Below are positions 40,885 through 48,492 of a DNA stretch of 64,000 bases, piece by piece. Source of the stretch: a virus; the IMG/VR virus record IMGVR_UViG_3300032291_003441, positions 1 to 64,000 of that record; one strand, 5' to 3'. The notes beneath the pieces are model-generated. The model was not told where the DNA came from. It did no database searches and worked only from the letters and a program-made list of their open reading frames with translations. Within the stretch, counting starts at the first letter, position 1; every line of letters begins with the position of its first letter. The position numbers and the translations under genes were made by a program.

Positions 40885-42105
40885 TTATCCTATAAAAATT
40901 GTCATTGGTACATTATTAATTTCAGCAACACGAGCTACAGATTCTGCTTGTCTTCTTTCAAGTAAAGCTTGACGTGATGTTTGGTCAAAATATTCTCTTA
41001 ATCTTACAATTAATGCTTCTTTTTCGGTAGCAGCCGATGAAACTAAATTATCTCCATTTAATGTTACTTCTGAACCTGGAATTGGTATTGTTGAGTATTT
41101 GTTTCTTACTAGTCCTAAAGCATCTTTAGCTCTAGCTAAAGTATATTCAAAAATCCAAGCCCTACCAATTGAATTGATTTTAGAGTATATTGGGTTTTGA
41201 TAAGGAACGTTAGAGGTATTTACAATTTTGTTAGTACCGTTTGCTACAACAGAATCTAATCTGTCTTGTATTTTAATAAAATCAAATACTAAATAAATAC
41301 CATAATCTAATCCACCTTCAAATCCATCCTCACCAAAAGCTCCAGTACCTGGTACTGGAAATACTGAAATAATATTGTTTATAATATTAAAGGAATAATT
41401 AGATAAAGTTACTTGATTCATCATTTCAATAGCCTGCATGTTTTGCATAGTAAAACTTGTAGGCATCATTAAATAAGTAGCAGTACCATATCCAAATCCA
41501 TATAAACCAGCGGCAGGAACACCTCCTAAACCACCTTGTCCGGCTAATAAAGCAGGAGAATATAATTGACTGATTGCTGGAGGGGATTGATAATAAACGT
41601 TTTTAATCTCAATACCACCTACAATTCCTTCATCCTCAGCCCACTTAGCTAAATCATAACGTTGTTGTCCAGGAGTTAAAGGTAATCTACCTTTTAACCA
41701 GTTTACATTACCTCCGGCCCCTGCTTCCTCACCATATTGTTGAGATAATCTAACAATAGTGGCCATTGTAGGAGTAAACACAGAGTTATTAACATTTAGA
41801 CTTGTAGAAGCTCCCTCTAAAGACAAATAATTGTCTCTGGTTTGGAAAGCATATAATTCGTTTCCGTAAATAGTAGTTGCCTCTTCAAATCCAGCCCAAA
41901 AGTTAATATCTTGTAATTCTACGTTTTCAATAGGATAACCTAAACGTAAAGCACAAAAGTTAGCTACTTTATTAGCATCTGTTTGGAATTGAGAATCGTT
42001 ATCATAAAATCCAAATGGGGTTGGCGGTGGCCAAACACCATTAGCATACGATGCTGAAACTTGAGCAAAGGAAGATGAACCAGGCCAAATTGGAATATTA
42101 GACAT
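40885..42105 (-). CDS. gp13-like neck protein
   Basis: A 406-residue virion protein. The C-terminal part (GRAWIFEYTLARAKDALGLVRNKYSTIPIPGSEVTLNGDNLV) is a good match in style to T4 gp13, which closes the filled head. The middle is glycine-rich (AGQGGLGGVPAAGLYGFGYG). It is the first of three neck and tail-completion genes in T4 order. Confidence 0.75.
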   Translation of the reverse strand: MSNIPIWPGSSSFAQVSASYANGVWPPPTPFGFYDNDSQFQTDANKVANFCALRLGYPIENVELQDINFWAGFEEATTIYGNELYAFQTRDNYLSLEGASTSLNVNNSVFTPTMATIVRLSQQYGEEAGAGGNVNWLKGRLPLTPGQQRYDLAKWAEDEGIVGGIEIKNVYYQSPPAISQLYSPALLAGQGGLGGVPAAGLYGFGYGTATYLMMPTSFTMQNMQAIEMMNQVTLSNYSFNIINNIISVFPVPGTGAFGEDGFEGGLDYGIYLVFDFIKIQDRLDSVVANGTNKIVNTSNVPYQNPIYSKINSIGRAWIFEYTLARAKDALGLVRNKYSTIPIPGSEVTLNGDNLVSSAATEKEALIVRLREYFDQTSRQALLERRQAESVARVAEINNVPMTIFIG

Positions 42106-42114
42106 ATTATTTTA

Positions 42115-42537
42115 TTAAGTGGTTACAATGTAATACTCTATACTTGCGTTTGAACCAGAAGGTTCTGCTTTCACGGATTGAATATCTTTAAAAGCAAATC
42201 CTGATTCGCTACCAGTCATTTTACTAGTAGATAACATATAAGAGCTACCAGTAGCAATCAAATAACTCATTGCCTCGGCTGATGAAGATATAATTAATTT
42301 AACAGGAGCAACAGATGAGTTGTTAGTTACTCTAACATATTGAATACTGCTTGTTACAAAAGTACCTGCACCAGGAGTTCCATCCATTCTAAAAAGGGTA
42401 GTAACTGAGCCTGTAGGGATACTTAAGATTCTATTATCAACGTAATTAACATTATTAATAGTTTGACTAACAGAAGATCCTACATCATCTCCGTTAAGTG
42501 TTAAAATTTCGAATATTTGGGAAGTAAAAGTGGCCAT
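42115..42537 (-). CDS. Small virion protein
   Basis: A 140-residue Ser/Thr/Val-rich beta-type protein without a recognised family. It carries a late-type motif ten bases upstream and precedes the neck genes by nine bases. It is likely a decoration or fibre-related subunit; confidence in the exact role is low. Confidence 0.65.
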   Translation of the reverse strand: MATFTSQIFEILTLNGDDVGSSVSQTINNVNYVDNRILSIPTGSVTTLFRMDGTPGAGTFVTSSIQYVRVTNNSSVAPVKLIISSSAEAMSYLIATGSSYMLSTSKMTGSESGFAFKDIQSVKAEPSGSNASIEYYIVTT

Positions 42538-42546
42538 ACCTTTTTC

Positions 42547-42557
42547 GTATAAATATT
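42547..42557 (-). promoter_or_regulatory. Late-type promoter motif before the 42537 gene
   Basis: Minus strand AATATTTATAC then GAAAAAGGT and the ATG; begins the neck operon. Confidence 0.55.
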
Positions 42558-42576
42558 GAAAAAGTATGGCTCTAAC

Positions 42577-43314
42577 TTACTTTTTAGAATTTCCGTTTGA
42601 ACCAGTAGTATTTAGACTTAAACCCTGTTCATATGCATCATTGTATAGATTAATTAAATCCTCTACGATTGGATCTCTGTGGTTTTGTTTCAAAGATATT
42701 GCCTCTAAGTTTTTAATCTTTTTAGCGGCTGAATATAAGAACTTAAATCCAGAATCGCGTTTTTGTTTTAAATCCACCTGGCCATCATCACCACAAATAA
42801 TCATTTTTGATCCTTTACCAATACGGGTAACAATCATTTCCATTTGTTCGTGTGTTACGTTTTGAGCCTCATCTACGATTACTACAGAGTTTACAAACGT
42901 TCTACCTCTCATAAATGATACAGGTACAATCTCTATTTTACCTTCTTTAATAAGTTCTTCTACTTTTATTTTATCGTAAAGTAAGAACATGTTTTGATAA
43001 ATAGGTTGAACCCAAGGATCCATTTTTTCTCTTAAATCACCTGGTAAGAATCCTATTTCCTCTTTAGATACTGTTGGTCGGGTAATAATTACCTTTTCAA
43101 CATCTCTCATAAATAGTTTTTCTAAACCAATCTGACAGGCAAGTAATGTTTTACCTGAACCAGCGGCTCCGGCTAATAATGTAATAGTACTTTCTAATAT
43201 TTTAGCTTTAGCGGCTTTTTGTTCCTCGTTTAATTGGATTTTAAACTTAATAGGATTTTTTGGTTTACGCTTTTCTTGGAAGATAGAATCTTCATGGGTT
43301 GGTTTTGTATTCAT
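42577..43314 (-). CDS. phoH: PhoH-like ATPase
   Basis: A 245-residue P-loop ATPase. Walker A is AGAAGSGKT near residue 48-56, followed by IITRPTVSKEEIGFLPGDL and Walker B SVVIVDEAQN; SLKQNHRDPIVEDLINLY ends the core. PhoH genes are common in myoviruses; the biochemical role (RNA-related ATPase/helicase) is still uncertain. It overlaps the decarboxylase-like gene by 23 bases. The gene lacks a late-type motif. Confidence 0.9.
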   Translation of the reverse strand: MNTKPTHEDSIFQEKRKPKNPIKFKIQLNEEQKAAKAKILESTITLLAGAAGSGKTLLACQIGLEKLFMRDVEKVIITRPTVSKEEIGFLPGDLREKMDPWVQPIYQNMFLLYDKIKVEELIKEGKIEIVPVSFMRGRTFVNSVVIVDEAQNVTHEQMEMIVTRIGKGSKMIICGDDGQVDLKQKRDSGFKFLYSAAKKIKNLEAISLKQNHRDPIVEDLINLYNDAYEQGLSLNTTGSNGNSKK

Positions 43315-44029
43315 TGAAATTGATTTTAACTAGTTGGTCCAAGCCAGCATTAACATGCATAGCATTATCTAAACATAACTCGAAATCATATCTGTCATCC
43401 AATGGTAACACTAAATCAACTTGTGAACCCCATCTAATTAAAGAAAATCTTTCGTTTTGAGCAAAAACATCGTTTTGAGCCATAGTAAAGGGAGCAATAA
43501 CGTTTACATCCTCGTCTGCAATCTGAATTAAGTAATAAGTATAATCTAAAGATGGTGAATAAATTTTATTCCACATCCGCTCGTTATACTTTAAGTACTC
43601 CATGTTTGCGGGGTTAATTTTTTTATTTAATATATCTTTTTCAACCGCCAACATTGGTTTATTAGTCGATTGAATCGCGTCTAGTGGTTTATATGACAGC
43701 AGACCTCCGTATGGTATACGATTTATATGAACATCATAAAATGACATAAATATACCAATAACTAGTGAAGGTTTATTATATTCATCATCACCCATAACAT
43801 CTTGAAGAGTATAATTCATACCCTTAATTTCAACTACAGGTTCCTTAGGATCCTTAATGAATTTTTGGTATAGAATAGTTCCATCAGCCGGAGAGTAAAA
43901 ATGCTCATGGTCAATATAATTAGGACGAATTGGGTCTCTAAAGAAAAATGTATTAGATAATTCCCCTACTGGCATCTTCTGAAGTTGTTTAACCTCAGTA
44001 CTTATCCACTCTTGTAATGTTTGAGCCAT
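43292..44029 (-). CDS. psd: Phosphatidylserine decarboxylase-like protein
   Basis: A 245-residue protein with the PSD family landmarks in order: SPADGTI (46-52), IKGMNYTLQDVMG (68-80), FMSFYDVHINRIPYGG (94-109), NERMWNKI and RFSLIRWGSQVDLVLP (194-209). PSD forms a pyruvoyl group by self-cleavage at the Gly-Ser pair and makes phosphatidylethanolamine. Here the usual GST triad is GSQ, as in short GSRVD-type relatives. No transmembrane segment was seen. It is coupled by one base to the hydrolase gene and overlaps phoH. A lipid-altering role during infection is inference. Confidence 0.8.
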   Translation of the reverse strand: MAQTLQEWISTEVKQLQKMPVGELSNTFFFRDPIRPNYIDHEHFYSPADGTILYQKFIKDPKEPVVEIKGMNYTLQDVMGDDEYNKPSLVIGIFMSFYDVHINRIPYGGLLSYKPLDAIQSTNKPMLAVEKDILNKKINPANMEYLKYNERMWNKIYSPSLDYTYYLIQIADEDVNVIAPFTMAQNDVFAQNERFSLIRWGSQVDLVLPLDDRYDFELCLDNAMHVNAGLDQLVKINFNEYKTNP

Positions 44030-44943
44030 TATAATAAGGTTTTATTATGGTCTACTCGATTTAAGTGCATCATCATACAAGATAACATAGCACCTGACTT
44101 CATGTATTCTGATAAGTTAAAGATAACTGGTTCCATACCTGCATCACCACAAATCTTTTCTAATGTTTTGATTTTATGAACCTCACCCTCATAATATTCA
44201 TGAGATTTTTTCATTTCGGAAATGTTTGAGGCACACATAATCATATTACCTAAACGAACTGAATTAGTTATTCCTCCTAAGGCATCGTCAACATGAATAT
44301 CAATAATTTCAGTGTATTTTTCCATTTCAACTAATTCTTCTTCATCAAACAATTCAGTACAAACTAGTGTTTGTTCTTGATTTAAAGCAAAAATAGAGCA
44401 ATCCAAGTGATACAAATACTCATCAACCATAGCTACTTTAAGGATGTCCATGTTGTATTGTTCTTCCATCCACTCATATGCTTTGATGTTAGAGCGAATA
44501 CCATAACCACCAATATATTTGTTTCCGTAAAGGTATTTCAAATCGGCCTCACCTTCCCATTTAAAAGGAGAAATAGCTGTTTTATAACCCATTTGGTTAA
44601 AATATTTTTCTCCAACTAATTCTTCACCTTTACGGGGATCAGAAGTAAAATTAGATAAAATAATATGGTTTTCGTCTTTAATATGAGGTAAATAAAGACC
44701 TAAATTAGCTACATAAACTTGGTCTTGAAAATTACCTTCCGAAGGTAATAGATTAACTATAGCACCACCAGCAACAAAGTTATACAAATCCATAAACTGT
44801 TTGTATGCTTTAGGTTTATTAATTGCTAATTCATCATCTGTTAATTCCTGCATCCAAATGTTATTTGGATCTGCTGTAGATAATGAGAATGGAAAGTTCA
44901 TAACAAAACTTTGGATTGGTAACTGACTTGGAGTCTCTTTCAT
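44029..44943 (-). CDS. Guanidino-group hydrolase (DDAH/arginine deiminase superfamily)
   Basis: A 304-residue protein of the amidinotransferase/penteine fold. EGEAD (130-134), YHLDCSIF with His179 and Asp181, and the C-terminal SGAMLSCMMMHLN with Cys289 match the Glu/Asp-His-Cys catalytic arrangement of dimethylargininase and arginine deiminases. These enzymes hydrolyse or transfer the guanidine group of arginine derivatives. The substrate cannot be read from sequence. It is first in the tight set hydrolase-PSD-PhoH, which interrupts the structural genes. It is unusual phage cargo. Confidence 0.78.
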   Translation of the reverse strand: MKETPSQLPIQSFVMNFPFSLSTADPNNIWMQELTDDELAINKPKAYKQFMDLYNFVAGGAIVNLLPSEGNFQDQVYVANLGLYLPHIKDENHIILSNFTSDPRKGEELVGEKYFNQMGYKTAISPFKWEGEADLKYLYGNKYIGGYGIRSNIKAYEWMEEQYNMDILKVAMVDEYLYHLDCSIFALNQEQTLVCTELFDEEELVEMEKYTEIIDIHVDDALGGITNSVRLGNMIMCASNISEMKKSHEYYEGEVHKIKTLEKICGDAGMEPVIFNLSEYMKSGAMLSCMMMHLNRVDHNKTLL

Positions 44944-45003
44944 AAGTAACTAATTGTATAACGTTTTGGTATACATATGGTGTAGGCCTATACTAGTACA
45001 TAG

Positions 45004-45035
45004 AAATAAAAAAAGGCCTAGAAAAATCTAGGCCT
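45004..45035 (-). terminator. Terminator after the 45056 gene
   Basis: Nine-bp stem (AGGCCTAGA with TCTAGGCCT), AAAA-side loop of four bases, followed by a seven-T run on the minus strand. It separates the capsid-side operon from the hydrolase-PSD-PhoH set. Confidence 0.75.
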
Positions 45036-45055
45036 CTTTATAAAGATTTTTAAAA

Positions 45056-45730
45056 TTAGTTATATGCTTGAAAATATGCATAATAAGAAGTCATAGTTCT
45101 ATTTGTACTTCCACTTACTATAATTTTAAAATCACCTGGGGTTAAATTTGCAAAACTTCCACTTACTGTTACATTTGATAAAGGAGTTCTTCTCATATCA
45201 CCTGTTTGATCACACCATCCTATTGAGTAACAAGCAGAAGCTGAACCAGCTGTGATATAAAGTTCGCCTAAAATTTCAAATGGTTTATTTGTTGTAAATG
45301 ATAAAGTTTGGGTTCCTAAATTAGAACCGGAAATAATTTGATCTCCTATTTGTAAACGAATTGCTGCGTTTGTATCATTACTTCCACCAGAGGCAAATAG
45401 GCCTATGGCTCTAAAGTGTAAAACTTTAGATACATAGTTTACAGAATCATCAAAAAATGATTGTGGTAAAGCTCTTGAACCCCAAGTAGTACTACTTCCT
45501 AAAAAATCAGTGTTTGTACTTGATCCGGAAGTATAAATTATATCATTATTTCTAGCATAAAGAGTTCTAACAGATGCTCCTCCTAAACTATCAGCATTTA
45601 CACTACCTGAGGATAAAAAATCAGAGTAGGTAATTTGTTTAGTAATTCCATCTTGTACTATAGGAATAATACTATTTGATGTGATTTGGGTTGTTGGTGG
45701 TAGTCCTGATATTGGTAAATTTTCATCCAT
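45056..45730 (-). CDS. Virion fibre or decoration protein
   Basis: A 224-residue Ser/Thr/Gly-rich beta-type protein. The N-terminus (MDENLPISGLPPTTQITSNS followed by IIPIVQDGITKQITYSDF) is the type often found at the base of phage fibre or head-attached proteins. The remainder looks like a beta-sandwich (ETAGSAS-type turns, ISGSN, VTVSGSF). It overlaps the small gene upstream by one base and ends before a strong terminator. Exact location on the virion unknown. Confidence 0.65.
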   Translation of the reverse strand: MDENLPISGLPPTTQITSNSIIPIVQDGITKQITYSDFLSSGSVNADSLGGASVRTLYARNNDIIYTSGSSTNTDFLGSSTTWGSRALPQSFFDDSVNYVSKVLHFRAIGLFASGGSNDTNAAIRLQIGDQIISGSNLGTQTLSFTTNKPFEILGELYITAGSASACYSIGWCDQTGDMRRTPLSNVTVSGSFANLTPGDFKIIVSGSTNRTMTSYYAYFQAYN

Positions 45731-45969
45731 TATATTATTATTTTATTTCCGTTTTCTTGTAATAAAAAGAATCCATTTTCTTGTAATAAGAAATTTTCTA
45801 CTTCTTTAAGTGGTCCTTTATTTTGATATACAATCCAACTTGTTCTAGCTTCTGAAAGTTGATAGAGATATTGGTTATATTGATTAATTTGTTCTTGAAG
45901 AGGTAATTTAGATACATGTGATGATTTCACAAAATGAGGCCAAGTTATTTCTTCAAAAATGTTAAACAT
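45730..45969 (-). CDS. Small hypothetical protein with tandem octapeptide
   Basis: A 79-residue protein starting MFNIFEEITWPHFVKSSHV. Its C-terminus repeats FLLQENG twice, reflecting a recent 24-base tandem duplication at the DNA level. It is preceded by an AATATGTATAAT variant of the promoter motif. It may be a virion or head-assembly accessory gene. Function unknown. Confidence 0.6.
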   Translation of the reverse strand: MFNIFEEITWPHFVKSSHVSKLPLQEQINQYNQYLYQLSEARTSWIVYQNKGPLKEVENFLLQENGFFLLQENGNKIII

Positions 45970-45980
45970 ACAAATTATTT

Positions 45981-45992
45981 ATTATACATATT
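45981..45992 (-). promoter_or_regulatory. Variant late-type promoter motif
   Basis: Minus strand AATATGTATAAT, a T-to-G variant of AATATTTATAAT, 11 bases before the ATG at 45969 and just after the HNH terminator. Confidence 0.5.
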
Positions 45993-46016
45993 AAAAAAAG
46001 CCCCGCTTGCGCGGGA
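45992..46016 (-). terminator. Terminator after the HNH gene
   Basis: GC-rich stem CCCGC/GCGGG with loop, followed by GCTTTTTTTAA on the minus strand. Confidence 0.65.
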
Positions 46017-46023
46017 GAAAATG

Positions 46024-46605
46024 TTAAATTTTATCACTTTTTTCCCTGTTTTGGGTTTTTTCTAGGGGTTGTGTATTAAGGTAATGAAAACATGTATATA
46101 AGTTTTCTTCAATATTTAAGTCAAAAGAGGCTATAGGTTTAATATGATCTATTTCCCAATACTCCCCATAATTATCCCAAGTCATTTCTGGTGAGAAATA
46201 AAATTCAAGGTATTGAGTATATTCCTCCATGTTACACCCTAAATATTCTATAGTACGATCTTTTTTAAGTGTATTATATAGTTTTAAAGCTTCGGATATT
46301 CGAGCTGATGTTACATGTTTTATTCTGAATCCAATATCTGTATGGTATTTGTTTTTATTCCATTCTCTATAAAGTTCCTTTTTAGTATGATAGTGGTTTG
46401 TACAATATTGATTAAAATATTCTTTATTTTCTTTTCGGTATTCTTTATAGTAATCTGATTCTTTACGACCTGAGATATGGTAGTAGGTTTTACCTGATTC
46501 TTTTTGGCATGCAACACAGTACCTATGTTTTCCATCAGGTTCATTTGTTTTATTCCAAAAATCAGTTAGTGGTTTTTCTATATTACATTTTTTACATTGT
46601 TTCAT
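46024..46605 (-). CDS. HNH endonuclease next to the capsid gene
   Basis: A 193-residue homing-type endonuclease starting MKQCKKCNIEKPLTDFW. A zinc pair (CKKC...CVAC) is followed by helices and the HNH core GEYWEIDHIKPIASFDL with NTQPLEKTQNREK. The ATG at 46605 is preferred because the paralogue at 58589-59149 begins identically (MKKCAKCN), and the upstream ATG at 46635 falls within a promoter-like motif. Both paralogues share a 14-base upstream sequence. It has its own promoter and terminators on both sides, forming a mobile cassette. Confidence 0.85.
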   Translation of the reverse strand: MKQCKKCNIEKPLTDFWNKTNEPDGKHRYCVACQKESGKTYYHISGRKESDYYKEYRKENKEYFNQYCTNHYHTKKELYREWNKNKYHTDIGFRIKHVTSARISEALKLYNTLKKDRTIEYLGCNMEEYTQYLEFYFSPEMTWDNYGEYWEIDHIKPIASFDLNIEENLYTCFHYLNTQPLEKTQNREKSDKI

Positions 46606-46623
46606 AAGACAGGAATCTTCGGG

Positions 46624-46637
46624 TCCATTATACATAT
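46624..46637 (-). promoter_or_regulatory. Promoter motif of the HNH cassette
   Basis: Minus strand ATATGTATAATGGA, identical over 14 bases to 59149-59162 upstream of the paralogous HNH gene. Confidence 0.5.
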
Positions 46638-46665
46638 GAAAAAGAGCCGCAAAAATGCGGCTCTT
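46638..46665 (-). terminator. Terminator after the major capsid gene
   Basis: Ten-bp perfect stem (AAGAGCCGCA with TGCGGCTCTT) ending in TTTTTC on the minus strand. Confidence 0.75.
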
Positions 46666-46692
46666 AATCTTTTATTCTATAAAATTTTTATA

Positions 46693-48450
46693 TTAGATAG
46701 TGTTTAATCCACTAATATAAATTTTTCCATAAAATTCTGGACGTAACATCTTCTTAGCGTAACGAGTTAACAAACCTTTACGTGGTGTGAAGGTTTCTGG
46801 ATCGTAAACTAGAGGAGTCATGATTAAAGGAATGTAAGGAGCGAATACAGCACCTGTTTCCAAGAACTGAGAACCTCTGTAACCCATAAGGATCAAGTTT
46901 TCAGTCATGTAAGGGTTCTTGTAAACTTTGTAGCGACCGTTTACTGTACCGATTTTCTGTACACCGAAAGCATATTCCATTTGATCAGCTTCACCGTTTG
47001 AAGTAGAAGCGAATCCTGGGATTGATTCCAAGATAGTTGCTACTGTAGGAGAAGTAACCAAGAAATTAGCGCCTCCACGTAAAGTCAACTGGTGGATCTT
47101 GTTAGACACCTTTTGGATCTTAGTTCCTAAAGTTTGGAACCATTGACCTTGAGTGTTGTAGAATCCAGAAGCAGCAGTAGCGAAGTTACCGTTTGAATAA
47201 ACTGTGTTGTTGATAGCTGACCAGTACTCAGTAGCAGCAGAAGCATCTTCGATCAACATATCCAAGATTTCCAAATCAATTTCCATTGAAATGTACTCAG
47301 ACATGATGTTAGTTAATTCAGCTTCAGCATCGATGTTTTGGTAAGCAGCTAAATCTTGAGCAAATTCAGGAGTCCATACTGCCTTCAATTTCTTGGTTTT
47401 AGCAGTGATAGGCTGTGATTGCATTCTTACGTTGATCTCAGGGATAACGATCTGTTGAGCCGAAGCACTAGAAGGTAATGAGAAAGAACCAGAAGCTTCG
47501 AAATCACCACGACCTGAGAAGTTACCGCTAGTTACGTTGTCACCAGAAGTTACGTTCAAACCATCTTGAGAAGTTGCTTTTTCGTAAGTTACTACGAATA
47601 TAGAACCTGACTGAGGAGTTGAAGCAAAGTTAGCTGAACCAGTAAATACGAAACTAATAGTGTTAGCAGTGTAGTTGTAGTTAGTGAAAGCAGGTACTAA
47701 AGTAATAGCATTGAAGTTAGAACCTGAAGCTGCGATAAAACCACGAACTGCGTCTTGGTCAAAGCTAGGTAAGGTACTGTTAGAAGCAGTGATGGTCATT
47801 TTGTACATTTGACCAGATACTACAGAAGCAGAGTAATCAGAATCAAAATCGCAATCAGCCCATGAAGCAGATACGATAGAACCAGTTCCAGCAGCAGTTC
47901 TAGTCAAAGTGTTAGCTGTTGAAGCTGATATTTGGAAAGAAGCTGAGAAAGTGTTAGTAGCGTAAGTAAAACGACCTGAAGTACCACCATACAAACCACC
48001 AGTTGCATCAACTGTAGAGAATGGGAACTGAGAAGCCGTGTTACGGTTACCATACAAAGAAGTACCAGCAACAAATGGAGTTTTCTCGTTACCATATTGG
48101 AAATCCAAGAAGAACACAAGTCCTGAAGGCATGTTCATTGGTTGAACTGAAACGAATTCTTTAGCTACGATTGTACCGAATACCTTACGAACTAAAGGTA
48201 ATGCAATACCAGCCCAGTTTTCGCCTGTTCCGCCTGAAGTGTAAAATGAGTTAGAAGTGATTTGGTTTGATTCAGTTACCAACTGCTTGGCTTGGTTTTC
48301 CAACAATAATGACATATTGTTTTTATCAACCTCAACCAAACCTTCTAACAATCCGGTCTTAGACCATTTGCCAGCTAATTTAGTGGCATCGCTTTGCAAA
48401 CTCTTCCAAGAGCCTGCAGCGCTTTCTAATAATTGTTGTACGTTTGACAT
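46693..48450 (-). CDS. Major capsid protein (gp23-like)
   Basis: A 585-residue capsid protein of the T4 gp23 type. The N-terminal 60 residues are a helical propeptide-like region (SWKSLQSDATKLAGKWSKTG... LLLENQAKQLV), followed by ENWAGIALPLVRKVFGTIVAKEFVSVQPM and, near the end, GAVFAPYIPLIMTPLVYDPETFTPRKGLLTRYAKKML. The Ser/Thr/Ala-rich middle (about 140-330) would be the surface insertion. gp21 processing of the propeptide is expected. An A-rich CAAAAA-repeat leader precedes the start, as suits the most abundant protein. Confidence 0.93.
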   Translation of the reverse strand: MSNVQQLLESAAGSWKSLQSDATKLAGKWSKTGLLEGLVEVDKNNMSLLLENQAKQLVTESNQITSNSFYTSGGTGENWAGIALPLVRKVFGTIVAKEFVSVQPMNMPSGLVFFLDFQYGNEKTPFVAGTSLYGNRNTASQFPFSTVDATGGLYGGTSGRFTYATNTFSASFQISASTANTLTRTAAGTGSIVSASWADCDFDSDYSASVVSGQMYKMTITASNSTLPSFDQDAVRGFIAASGSNFNAITLVPAFTNYNYTANTISFVFTGSANFASTPQSGSIFVVTYEKATSQDGLNVTSGDNVTSGNFSGRGDFEASGSFSLPSSASAQQIVIPEINVRMQSQPITAKTKKLKAVWTPEFAQDLAAYQNIDAEAELTNIMSEYISMEIDLEILDMLIEDASAATEYWSAINNTVYSNGNFATAASGFYNTQGQWFQTLGTKIQKVSNKIHQLTLRGGANFLVTSPTVATILESIPGFASTSNGEADQMEYAFGVQKIGTVNGRYKVYKNPYMTENLILMGYRGSQFLETGAVFAPYIPLIMTPLVYDPETFTPRKGLLTRYAKKMLRPEFYGKIYISGLNTI

Positions 48451-48492
48451 TTTAGTTTTGTTTTTGTTTTTGTTTTTTGTTTTTGTTTTTAG
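48451..48492 (-). promoter_or_regulatory. A-rich leader of the capsid gene
   Basis: The coding strand between the gp22 stop and capsid ATG is a run of CAAAAA/ACAAAAA repeats. It probably acts as a translation enhancer in a host without Shine-Dalgarno use; no other promoter motif is present here. Confidence 0.5.

Noticed and set aside
46606-46635. Earlier ATG at 46635 for the HNH gene.
   Set aside because: It falls within the promoter block shared with the paralogue, whose protein starts at the equivalent of 46605.
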